Below, in pieces: positions 1-6,799 of a stretch of 38,681 nucleotides of DNA. A model generated the notes under the pieces. The model had not been told where the DNA came from and made no database searches. It saw only the letters and a list, made by a program, of their open reading frames with translations. Position numbers and translations under genes: made by a program. This DNA comes from Alphaproteobacteria bacterium HGW-Alphaproteobacteria-11 (GTDB lineage Bacteria; Pseudomonadota; Alphaproteobacteria; Parvibaculales; Parvibaculaceae). The DNA lies in assembly GCA_002841195.1 (NCBI GenBank), contig PHEO01000005.1:1-38681 (forward strand). The letters are read 5' to 3'. Every line of letters starts with the position of its first letter. Within the stretch, counting starts at the first letter, position 1.

Positions 1-68
1 GCCCCGTGACATTCGGCCGGGCCACCTTATTTTATCGGAGACGCAGCCCCCCGAACGCGGAGACGAGA

Positions 69-377
69 ATGGTCAAGTGCAACACGATGGCGGATGTCCG
101 CCGCGAGATCGACCGGATCGACCGCGCGCTGGTGAAGCTGCTGGCCGAGCGGCAGACCTACATCGAACAGGCCGGTGCGATCAAGGGCGAGCGGACGAAA
201 GTGCGCGACGAGGCGCGGATCGAGGAGGTCGTGCAGAAAGTACTGGCCGAAGCCGACCGCGAAGGATTGTCGCGCGCCATCGCCGACCCGCTGTGGCGGC
301 TCCTGATCGAAAAGTCGATTGAACACGAATACGAAATTTTCGATGCCAAGCCACGCGCCACCGGCACCGGCGACTGA
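69..377 (+). CDS. Chorismate mutase, AroQ (type II) fold
   Basis: Predicted cytosolic chorismate mutase, converting chorismate to prephenate for Phe/Tyr synthesis. The 102-aa, all-helical protein follows the AroQ pattern: an N-terminal helix with R..IDRID..LVKLLAER, the GAIKGER segment carrying the conserved Lys, then a VRDEAR helix turn and a C-terminal LLIEKSIEHE helix. The ORF opens at 6, but ATG 69 has a GGAG six bases upstream and begins where the family begins. The length fits a monofunctional mutase with no dehydratase or dehydrogenase domain. In the conserved 'DxxRE' signature the Glu after Arg is Ile here, a mild deviation. It is convergent with the GST gene, 20 bp away. Confidence 0.85.
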   Translation: MVKCNTMADVRREIDRIDRALVKLLAERQTYIEQAGAIKGERTKVRDEARIEEVVQKVLAEADREGLSRAIADPLWRLLIEKSIEHEYEIFDAKPRATGTGD

Positions 378-397
378 TCGCCGCCGGCACTGAAGGG

Positions 398-1027
398 TCA
401 GCCTTTTTTGGCAAGCGCCATTTCCTCCGACAAGGCGCGCGCAACGCTCGGGCGCTGCGCAAGATCGGCGTAGTAGGTTTCGAGCACCGGCCAACGGCTG
501 CGATCAATGCCGGCAAAGCCGCACAGCGTCAGCACGAAGAACGCATAGGCATCGGCAACGGTGAAGCGCTCGCCGATGAGATAGCGCCGTCCCGTCAGCA
601 TTCCTGCCAGTGCGCCGAATTTCACGGGCGCGACCTCATCGCGTACGAACGCCTTGGCCTCGGGCGGCGACGCGGGATGGAAGATCGCGGCGAGCACCTG
701 CTTGTGCAGTTCGGTCGCGATGAAGTTGAGGCATTCCTGCAGGCGGTAACGCTCCATCGTTCCGAAAGCCGGCGCCAGACCGGAATCCGGATTGCGGTCG
801 GCGACATATTGCAGAACGGCCGGACCTTCGGTGAGCAATTGCCCGTCATCGAGCCGCAGCGTCGGCACCTGCCCCTTCGGATTGATCGCGTAGAAGTCGG
901 AGCCGTCCGCCAGCTGCTTGGTCGCAAGCACGACCGGATGAAACGAAGCGGCCTCACCCTGCCCCGACTCGTAAAGGGCGATGCGTGTGGCGACCGAGCA
1001 AGCCATTGGCGCGAAATAGAGATCCAT
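398..1027 (-). CDS. Glutathione S-transferase, beta-like class
   Basis: Soluble glutathione S-transferase of 209 aa, probably conjugating or detoxifying electrophiles. The N-terminal thioredoxin-like domain starts MDLYFAPMACS, placing Cys10 at the catalytic position used by bacterial beta-class GSTs. The cis-Pro loop is QVPTLRLDDG, followed by the glutathione-binding LTEGPAVLQYV (roughly residues 50-75). The C-terminal helical domain holds the N-capping-type FTVADAYAF motif. ATG 1027 is preferred over the track start at 1093 because GGAGG sits six bases before it and it matches the family start. It is transcribed divergently from a TetR regulator, so that regulator probably controls it. Confidence 0.9.
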   Translation of the reverse strand: MDLYFAPMACSVATRIALYESGQGEAASFHPVVLATKQLADGSDFYAINPKGQVPTLRLDDGQLLTEGPAVLQYVADRNPDSGLAPAFGTMERYRLQECLNFIATELHKQVLAAIFHPASPPEAKAFVRDEVAPVKFGALAGMLTGRRYLIGERFTVADAYAFFVLTLCGFAGIDRSRWPVLETYYADLAQRPSVARALSEEMALAKKG

Positions 1028-1049
1028 GATTATCCTCCACGGGTTGAAT

Positions 1050-1061
1050 TTTTGTACCGAT
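1050..1061 (-). promoter_or_regulatory. Putative TetR operator, GST side
   Basis: TTTTGTACCGAT lies in the GST 5' leader, just downstream of the predicted GST -10. It is the mirror image, with one mismatch, of ATTGGTACAAAA at 1107-1118 on the regulator side. Two copies flanking a divergent promoter pair suggest operators for the TetR protein encoded next door. The site is seen in the sequence; binding is inferred. Confidence 0.5.
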
Positions 1062-1065
1062 CCGA

Positions 1066-1093
1066 ATAATATTGAACCCGTCTCTGCTGTCAA
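1066..1093 (-). promoter_or_regulatory. Sigma70-type promoter of the GST gene
   Basis: Read on the minus strand: a perfect -35 TTGACA (1093-1088), a 16-bp spacer and a -10 TATTAT (1071-1066), with transcription expected to start near 1059, inside the left operator copy. This is the best sigma70 match noticed in the window. A strong core promoter with an overlapping operator fits repression relieved by an inducer. Confidence 0.6.
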
Positions 1094-1106
1094 TGATTTT
1101 TTGCGA

Positions 1107-1118
1107 ATTGGTACAAAA
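1107..1118 (+). promoter_or_regulatory. Putative TetR operator overlapping the regulator start
   Basis: ATTGGTACAAAA is the mirror copy of the 1050-1061 site and ends on the A of the regulator's ATG at 1118. Occupancy here would block the regulator's own expression, suggesting autorepression. No clear Shine-Dalgarno fits in this stretch, so the regulator mRNA may be leaderless or very weakly translated. Confidence 0.45.
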
Positions 1119-1717
1119 TGTCGAAAAAGCCCCGAGGACGGCCGCGCGCCTATGACCCCGAGGTCGCGCTATGGCAGGCATTGGAAACATTCTGGGCGAA
1201 CGGCTTCAGCCGCACGTCGCTCGATGCGCTGGCCGCGGCGACCGGCATGAACCGGCCGAGCCTCTATGCGGCGTTCGGCGACAAGAAGTCGCTCTACCTG
1301 AAATCCTTCGATTGCTTTGCCGGACAATTGCACGCGGCGCTCGACAACGCGGCGCATAGCGAAGCGCCGCTCGAAGCGACATTGCATGACTTCTTTCGAA
1401 ACGCGATCGAGATTTATATGTCGGGTCCGGACGGTCCGCGCGGCTGCTTCATCATCTGCACCGCACCGGCGGAAGCCGCGATGGATGCCGACATTCGCGC
1501 GGCGCTGAAAGCGGCGCTGGAGGAAATCGACAGGGGCCTCGAAATCCCGTTCGCGAAGGCAAAGGCCGAAGGGCGCCTGCCGCCCGATGCCGACACCGCC
1601 GCGCTGGCGCGCATTGCGGCGTCCGTTCTGCACAGCCTCGCCGTCAGGGCGCGCGCCGGCGAAACGAAAGAAGCGCTGCACGCGCTGGCGCGGCAGAGTG
1701 TGCAATCGCTGTGCTGA
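1118..1717 (+). CDS. TetR/AcrR family transcriptional regulator
   Basis: One-component DNA-binding repressor of 199 aa. Residues 8-60 form the TetR helix-turn-helix domain: RGRPRAYDPEVALWQALETFW, then TSLDALAAATGMNRPSLYAAFGDKKSLY, the usual HTH ending. The remaining all-helical part is the ligand and dimer domain; GPDGPRGCFIICTAPAEA is typical of the subgroup that starts 'RGRPR'. It is divergent from the GST gene across 90 bp containing mirrored GTAC-centred sites, so GST is its likely target along with its own gene. The ligand cannot be told from sequence. It ends 26 bp before the convergent ferredoxin gene. Confidence 0.88.
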   Translation: MSKKPRGRPRAYDPEVALWQALETFWANGFSRTSLDALAAATGMNRPSLYAAFGDKKSLYLKSFDCFAGQLHAALDNAAHSEAPLEATLHDFFRNAIEIYMSGPDGPRGCFIICTAPAEAAMDADIRAALKAALEEIDRGLEIPFAKAKAEGRLPPDADTAALARIAASVLHSLAVRARAGETKEALHALARQSVQSLC

Positions 1718-1743
1718 TGTAAGCGTCGAAAGGAAAAGAGATC

Positions 1744-2148
<405 letters not shown>

Positions 2149-2275
2149 TCAACCCCTCAATCCGGTTAACCCCCGCATTCGCCGCCGACAAGACGCCGCA
2201 CCCCCTGTTGTCGGCCTGTCGTGGGCGGCGCATAGTCTGGGGCAACGACGAAAAACCGGCAGGAGCGCGACGGAA

Positions 2276-3814
2276 ATGCCAGAGCCCAAGCAGGCGCCCA
2301 TGAACGTCCTTTTCATCACCGCCGACCAGTGGCGCGGCGAGTGCCTGTCGGCCCGCGGTCACCCGACGGTCCGGACACCCAACCTCGACGCACTGGCGAA
2401 GGACGGCGTTCTTTTCCGCAATCACTTCGCCAACACCGCGCCCTGCGGCCCCTCGCGCGCCTCGCTGCACACCGGCATGTATCTGCAGAACCACCGCTCG
2501 GCGACCAACGGCACGCCGCTCGACGCGCGCCACACCAACTGGGCGAAGGAGGCCGCGCGCATCGGCTACGACCCGGTGCTCTTCGGCTACACCGATACGA
2601 GCCAGGACCCGCGCGCCGAAGATCCCGAAAGCCCCTGGTTGCTGACTTATGAAGGGCCGCTGCCCGGCATCCGCCCGATCTGCATGATGGGCACCTGGCC
2701 GACGCCGTGGACGGACGATCTGAAGAAACGCGGCTACGAGGTGCCGGCCGACATCCGCTATGCCTATGGCCAACGCGCGCCGGGCCCGGAATACGAGGAC
2801 GGCGCCGCGGTGCCCCGCCCGCTTGTCTATCCGAACGAAGTCGACGACACGGCGTTCCTGACCAACCGCCTGATGGACTTCATCGGCGAATCCGAAAAGC
2901 CTTTCGTGGCGCATCTTTCGCTCTTGCGTCCGCATCCGCCCTTCGTCGCGCCGGAGCCTTACAATTCGATGTACGATCCGGCCGACGTGCCGGGCTTCGC
3001 GCGGCGCGCGACGGTGGAAGAAGAAGCGGCGCAGCATCCCTGGCTCGAACACCAGCTCGGCCGCAAACTTTTCCGCGCGCCGGCCGACGAGAAAAAGCTC
3101 CGCAGGCTGAAGGCCGTCTATTACGGGCTGATGTCGGAAGTCGACGCCGCACTCGGCCGCGTCTTCGCCTTCCTGAAGGAGACCGGCCGCTGGGACGACA
3201 CGCTGATCGTCTTCACCTCCGACCACGGCGAACAGATGGGCGACCGCTGGCTGCTAGGAAAATGCGGCTGGTTCGATGCTTCCTATCACATTCCGCTGAT
3301 TGTCCGCGACCCGAGGCCGGCGGCCGACGGCGCGCGCGGAACGGTGGTTGATCAGTTCACGGAGAATGTCGACATCATGCCGACCATGCTCGATTTCATC
3401 GGCGCCGAAACGCCGGTGCAATGCGACGGCAAATCGCTGATGCCGTTTCTGCGCGATGGCAAAGCGCCCGCGAACTGGCGACGCGAAGCCCATTGGGAAT
3501 ATGATTTCCGCGATCCGGCCGACGACAGCGCCGAGAAGCGCCTCGGCCTGACGCTGCATCAATGCACGATGAACATTCTGCGCGGGGCGCGCTACAAATA
3601 CGTCCACTTCACGCATCTGCCGCCGCTCTTTTTCGACCTCGAAAAAGACCCGCATGAATTCGAAAATCTGGCGGCAAAGCCCGAATATCTTCCTTTGGTG
3701 CTTGAACATGCGCAAAAACTGCTTTCCTGGCGGATGAACCACGACGAACAGACGCTGACCCATATCGCGCTGACCGACGACGGACCCGTGGAACGCAAAG
3801 CCGCGCGCTATTGA
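2276..3814 (+). CDS. Sulfatase-superfamily phosphonate monoester hydrolase
   Basis: Hydrolase of 512 aa, alkaline-phosphatase fold, no signal peptide. Conserved pieces are the metal-binding ITADQW (D17), CGPSR with C57 as the formylglycine site, LYLQNHR-like and PLDARH segments, and FTSDHGEQMGD near residue 310. I recall rhizobial phosphonate monoester hydrolases carrying the nucleophile at the same position and very similar NHR...PLDxRH text, so this subfamily is favoured over plain arylsulfatases. Likely substrates are phosphonate or phosphate diesters and possibly sulfate esters. The CxPSR motif implies maturation by a formylglycine-generating enzyme, not seen here. ATG 2276 follows AGGAG by 10 bases; ATG 2300 is an alternative. 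Confidence 0.85.
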   Translation: MPEPKQAPMNVLFITADQWRGECLSARGHPTVRTPNLDALAKDGVLFRNHFANTAPCGPSRASLHTGMYLQNHRSATNGTPLDARHTNWAKEAARIGYDPVLFGYTDTSQDPRAEDPESPWLLTYEGPLPGIRPICMMGTWPTPWTDDLKKRGYEVPADIRYAYGQRAPGPEYEDGAAVPRPLVYPNEVDDTAFLTNRLMDFIGESEKPFVAHLSLLRPHPPFVAPEPYNSMYDPADVPGFARRATVEEEAAQHPWLEHQLGRKLFRAPADEKKLRRLKAVYYGLMSEVDAALGRVFAFLKETGRWDDTLIVFTSDHGEQMGDRWLLGKCGWFDASYHIPLIVRDPRPAADGARGTVVDQFTENVDIMPTMLDFIGAETPVQCDGKSLMPFLRDGKAPANWRREAHWEYDFRDPADDSAEKRLGLTLHQCTMNILRGARYKYVHFTHLPPLFFDLEKDPHEFENLAAKPEYLPLVLEHAQKLLSWRMNHDEQTLTHIALTDDGPVERKAARY

Positions 3815-3830
3815 TCCGTGGACGGATTTT
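3814..3830 (+). terminator. Weak intrinsic terminator after the sulfatase gene
   Basis: ATCCG-TGGA-CGGAT forms a 5-bp stem with a 4-nt loop followed by TTTT, starting at the last base of the stop codon. The U-tract is short, so termination may be partial. It also marks the last host-like sequence before the repeat-rich islet. Confidence 0.45.
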
Positions 3831-3848
3831 AAGGGTGCAGCAGAGGCC

Positions 3849-3971
3849 GGGGATAAGTTTTTGGGGGTCAAAAGCGGGGATAAACCGCCCGACTGTCATC
3901 GAACTGTCAAAAAACTGTCACAAATGGTTTTGGGGCAAGTTATCCCCGGGGGACAAGTCGCACTTATCCCC
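3849..3971. repeat. Mirror array: 2x GGGGATAA, 3x ACTGTCA, 2x TTATCCCC
   Basis: GGGGATAA at 3849 and 3876 (27 bp apart) is followed by ACTGTCA at 3892, 3903 and 3914, exactly 11 bp apart and hence on one face of the helix. TTATCCCC, the reverse complement of the first octamer, follows at 3940 and 3964. The heptamers are thus framed by inverted octamer pairs. A fourth ACTGTCA lies at 4029. The layout recalls iterons or multi-site transposase and regulator binding arrays. TTATCCCC resembles a DnaA box (TTATCCACA) only partly. Confidence 0.6.
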
Positions 3972-4340
3972 GCTGGTGAGCGGTTTTGAGAGACGAATTC
4001 GGAGACGAATTGAGGGACGGGATTGGAAACTGTCACGGTGCTTTCGAAAGAGGCCGGTTGGAGGTGTTTTCCGGTGCCTATTAAAGAGTGGGATTCCGGG
4101 GTCTCCGTCATCAGGTCTTCAGACTGTGTGACTGACGTTAGGTCGGCCCAAACTTGGGGCACTTTTAACAATCGACCTATGCATAATGACCAACGAAATT
4201 CGCCTCCATGCGATTCCGTTAAGCATTGTGGCAAAAGCACCTTCAGCAATTTTTGAGAGAAGCGTAAGCGCGGGACAGAAAGTTGTTTTTTTTCAATAAG
4301 TTACAGTGAAGATGGATGCGGTTATCCCCGCGATTTTGAC
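3867..4340. repeat. Inverted pair resembling terminal repeats of a ~470-bp element
   Basis: The left end reads GTCAAAAGCGGGGATAA (3867-3883). The right end, read inward on the minus strand, is GTCAAAATCGCGGGGATAA (4340-4322). The two agree over 17 positions apart from a 2-nt insertion in the right copy. Inward-facing matched ends around non-coding DNA fit a MITE-like or decayed IS remnant. No transposase and no obvious target-site duplication were found, and only a database search for the ends would settle this. Confidence 0.4.
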
Positions 4341-4391
4341 TCAAGGTAGGATTTGATAGTTATTAGGTTCACTGCGCACTTCACTCTTAAC

Positions 4392-4420
4392 TTCACATCC
4401 ATATGAACAGGCTATATATG
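4392..4420 (+). promoter_or_regulatory. Possible promoter of the three-gene islet operon
   Basis: TTCACA (4392-4397), a 17-bp spacer and TATATG (4415-4420, in GCTATATATG) form a plausible sigma70 promoter that would start transcription around 4427, exactly at the third in-frame ATG of the first gene. If real, the transcript would be leaderless; no Shine-Dalgarno precedes any of the candidate starts. The TTATCCCC copy at 4322 lies 70 bp upstream. Confidence 0.3.
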
Positions 4421-5236
4421 TGCGCCATGCAAAAGACTCCCGTCGATCCGCTGACCGGCCCCATTCCTGACCAAGTGCCGCTGGACAACGCACCGCTGGT
4501 AACGGTGCTTTGTCAGGTGCGCTTCCCAACCGCGCTGTACATAAGAGATGCCATTCCAAAGTTTCAGGCATCCGTTCGCCATGACTATCCGGAGCTCCGT
4601 CAGGAGCAAGTTGTAGAGGTTGCGGTTACACCGTCCGGACCCCCTCAAATGACTCCGTCATCAATTTGGCGCTTCCTGGATAAAACGCGAAGCTGGACAG
4701 TCTCCGTCACTTCCGACTTCGTTACCCTTGAGACGAAAAAGTACACGAGTCGCGAAGACTTCCTTCACCGGCTTCGAACGGTTATGCAGGCGGCAAGTTC
4801 ACAATTAGAGGTCAGCAACTACAATCGAATTGGATTGAGATACATAGATCAAATAAAAGGTAGAGAACTAAGCGAACTGAAAGAACTCATAAATCCCGCT
4901 TTGGCCGGCTTGGTTAATGAGAATATCGGAGATCGGGTCGAGCAATCTCTCACTCAGACTGTCTTCAATTTGCCAAAGCCACCAAAATCAAAAATGGTGG
5001 TTCACTATGGGATGCTCGCAAAAAACACTACGCATGACCCAGGTGCCCTTCGCCCAATCGCGGAGAAAAGCTGGATTCTGGATATCGACCTCTACCGAGA
5101 ATTTACTGCGGAAGAGAGACTTGGCGAATTTGACCCTCAACACATAGCCGAGATGACACGCGCCATGTCTGAAAGAATCTATGCATTCTTTCGGTGGGCA
5201 ACAACGGACAAATTCATTCAGCGCTACAAGGGTTAG
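4403..5236 (+). CDS. TIGR04255-like family protein, first gene of the islet operon
   Basis: Protein of 277 aa of unknown biochemical function. The layout matches, as far as I recall the family, TIGR04255: an N-terminal NAPLVTVLCQVRFP (about residue 31), a central WRF...SWTVSVTSDFVTLETKKY with DFLHRL, then NRIGLRYIDQI near residue 150 and a variable C-terminus. No signal peptide or membrane segment. The family is sporadically distributed and often sits in variable loci. Codons such as ATA, AGA and CTA are frequent here and rare in neighbours, indicating transfer. The start is uncertain: ATG 4403, 4418 or 4427, none with a ribosome site. The gene ends 4 bp before the next. Confidence 0.72.
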   Translation: MNRLYMCAMQKTPVDPLTGPIPDQVPLDNAPLVTVLCQVRFPTALYIRDAIPKFQASVRHDYPELRQEQVVEVAVTPSGPPQMTPSSIWRFLDKTRSWTVSVTSDFVTLETKKYTSREDFLHRLRTVMQAASSQLEVSNYNRIGLRYIDQIKGRELSELKELINPALAGLVNENIGDRVEQSLTQTVFNLPKPPKSKMVVHYGMLAKNTTHDPGALRPIAEKSWILDIDLYREFTAEERLGEFDPQHIAEMTRAMSERIYAFFRWATTDKFIQRYKG

Positions 5237-5240
5237 TCAA

Positions 5241-5957
5241 ATGCACTCTGCTGCAATGACCGCAAATCGCCCAACAAGTTTAGCGGAGAAAGCGAAGCCA
5301 AGCACCGGTCGCGGGCAATATTGGAACATTGCAAAACCGATCGCTGTAGTCACCCTGCTGTCAGGAGCATCGGTTACACTGCCGTCGGATTATCTTGCTC
5401 CGAAAATTCAATTCAATCGGAGCACATCGGCAGGCGTTCCAGACAAACCGTACGAAGCCGACGCTCGTGGATCGGTTCAGCCCCAACAATTCACTAGCGT
5501 CAGCCATAAGCTGTATGCGCTAAAGCGTATATCGGGCCTCACATGGGAGCAAATCGCGGCGCTGTTTGATGTGGACCGCCGTTCGGTCCATCTATGGGCG
5601 AATGGAAAATCATTACATCCCAAAAATGAAGAGAAATTAGGTCGGATACTCTCGGCAATCTTGAAAATTGATCGAGGATTCGCTTCCTCTAATCGCGCAT
5701 TGCTAGTGACGCCAACCGGCAACAACGACCTCCCCGTAGATATGTTAGCCGCCGGAGAATTCGATAGAGTAGTGGAACTCGTTGGCAAAGGCCCTCAGAG
5801 AGTCCTACAGACTACTCTTGTTTCTGCCGAGGAGCGCGCACGCCGTCGGCCTCTTTCTCCGCTATTTCAATTCGAGACAGAGGCTGAGGATGAACCTCCT
5901 CTGCTCGGTCCAGTTCGCGCGTTTAAATCAATTAAGGCAGCCAAGAGAGATGTGTGA
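5241..5957 (+). CDS. Helix-turn-helix protein of the islet operon
   Basis: Protein of 238 aa. The first ~90 residues look low-complexity or disordered (Ser/Thr/Pro rich). Residues about 93-145 form a DNA-binding HTH: HKLYALKRISGLTWEQIAALFDV, then DRRSVHLWANGK, resembling XRE or antitoxin-type domains. The acidic C-terminus is unassigned. The track begins at 5181, inside the previous gene; ATG 5241 is preferred, as it follows the upstream stop by 4 bp with AAGGG about 9 bases ahead. It overlaps the next gene by 4 bp (GTGA), so all three are probably translated together. It may regulate the operon through the upstream repeats, or act as an effector adaptor; I cannot tell which. Confidence 0.65.
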   Translation: MHSAAMTANRPTSLAEKAKPSTGRGQYWNIAKPIAVVTLLSGASVTLPSDYLAPKIQFNRSTSAGVPDKPYEADARGSVQPQQFTSVSHKLYALKRISGLTWEQIAALFDVDRRSVHLWANGKSLHPKNEEKLGRILSAILKIDRGFASSNRALLVTPTGNNDLPVDMLAAGEFDRVVELVGKGPQRVLQTTLVSAEERARRRPLSPLFQFETEAEDEPPLLGPVRAFKSIKAAKRDV

Positions 5958-6799
5958 GCACAAAAATTCTTTCAGGTTCGCCTGAATCAGAAAATATCGA
6001 TGCGAAGTTGCGAGCGTGGCGTCAGGGCGACGTCGCTCTTGATGTCGACTGGTTTGTCCACATCGCTAATGGCAACCAATTGCTCACCGATATTGAAGTG
6101 GAAGAAAGAGAAATCGGTGCAGTTACCACTGGCGCTAAAGGTGTAGTCGTCGTTTCCCAAACTTGCGATATTGTTCGCAATTGCCTAAAGCGCCCGTTTG
6201 TTCAAGTCGCTCGGCTCGTTCATATGACGAACGAACAGATCGGCGGAGTTCAGCGATTGGAACGGCCGCAGTTTTTGTTGATTCCAAGTATCGTACACAT
6301 GGGTTTGGTCGGAGACATCGACCAGATTATGACTGTTGAAAAATCGATTGTAGCAGACTGGACGAGATCGCCAGGTTGCACAAACGACACAGAACGACGG
6401 CAAGTAGCCGACGCGCTCGCGCGTCACAAAAATCGTCCTGCTCTACCCGATGAATTCGCTAAAGTGGTTTCGCCTCTATTCGACCGGCTGCGAAATCAAC
6501 GCAAGAGCCAAAACGATGAAGGCCGCGCTATTCGCGCTCTGAATCAAATTCGAGTTACCGCTCAGCCGGATTGGTCCGCGCCCGAAATCGATCTGCATTT
6601 CTGGTTTATTCTGGGAGAAAACACAGACCCCGAGATCGAGTGGGAGAAGATTGTCGAAGGATGGATTGTCCGACTAGATGGACAGTCCGGTTTCAGAACT
6701 TTTTCTGGTGCGGCGGTGGAGTTGTCTGACATGACGGCCGATGAATACGTCAATAGCGACGTATGGGACTTGGACCGTCTTTCATCGATCCCCTCGTGA
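5954..6799 (+). CDS. Unrecognised protein with SQTCDIV motif, third gene of the islet
   Basis: Protein of 281 aa, soluble, not assigned to a family. It starts at GTG 5954 in a 4-bp overlap with the preceding stop. The most striking segment is [14 protein letters not shown] (about residues 63-76), a buried beta strand followed by Ser-Gln-Thr-Cys-Asp, then [10 protein letters not shown]. The segment looks catalytic or metal/thiol-binding, but no known active site is matched. Later it has an [15 protein letters not shown] segment and a basic linker (RLRNQRKSQ). Composition and codon use match the two upstream genes, not the flanks. It ends at 6799, overlapping the probable start of the next gene. 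Confidence 0.65.
   Translation: MSTKILSGSPESENIDAKLRAWRQGDVALDVDWFVHIANGNQLLTDIEVEEREIGAVTTGAKGVVVVSQTCDIVRNCLKRPFVQVARLVHMTNEQIGGVQRLERPQFLLIPSIVHMGLVGDIDQIMTVEKSIVADWTRSPGCTNDTERRQVADALARHKNRPALPDEFAKVVSPLFDRLRNQRKSQNDEGRAIRALNQIRVTAQPDWSAPEIDLHFWFILGENTDPEIEWEKIVEGWIVRLDGQSGFRTFSGAAVELSDMTADEYVNSDVWDLDRLSSIPS

Larger units (their letters stand above)
3815..4402. other. 588-bp non-coding, repeat-rich left part of the low-GC islet
   Basis: No credible gene: the short ORFs here are antisense or out-of-frame and unlike any family. The stretch is instead dense in short repeats: five GGGGATAA/TTATCCCC octamers, four ACTGTCA heptamers (three at an 11-bp pitch), a GAGACGAATT doublet at 3990 and 4002 (12-bp pitch), and a pair of GTCAAAA...GGGGATAA inverted ends at 3867-3883 and 4322-4340. 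Base composition drops well below that of the flanks from about 4100 on. It could hold transposon-end remnants, a replication or partition site, or control elements for the three genes that follow. Confidence 0.7.

Noticed and set aside
3849-3971. Chromosomal replication origin with DnaA boxes
   Set aside because: TTATCCCC differs from the TTATCCACA box at key positions, no dnaA/dnaN/hemE or partition genes are near, and the spacing is not origin-like. A plasmid-type iteron site is not excluded.
3896-4249. 117-aa minus-strand ORF and 106-aa plus-strand ORF in the islet leader
   Set aside because: They cross the phased repeats, lack ribosome sites and resemble nothing; the region is better read as non-coding.
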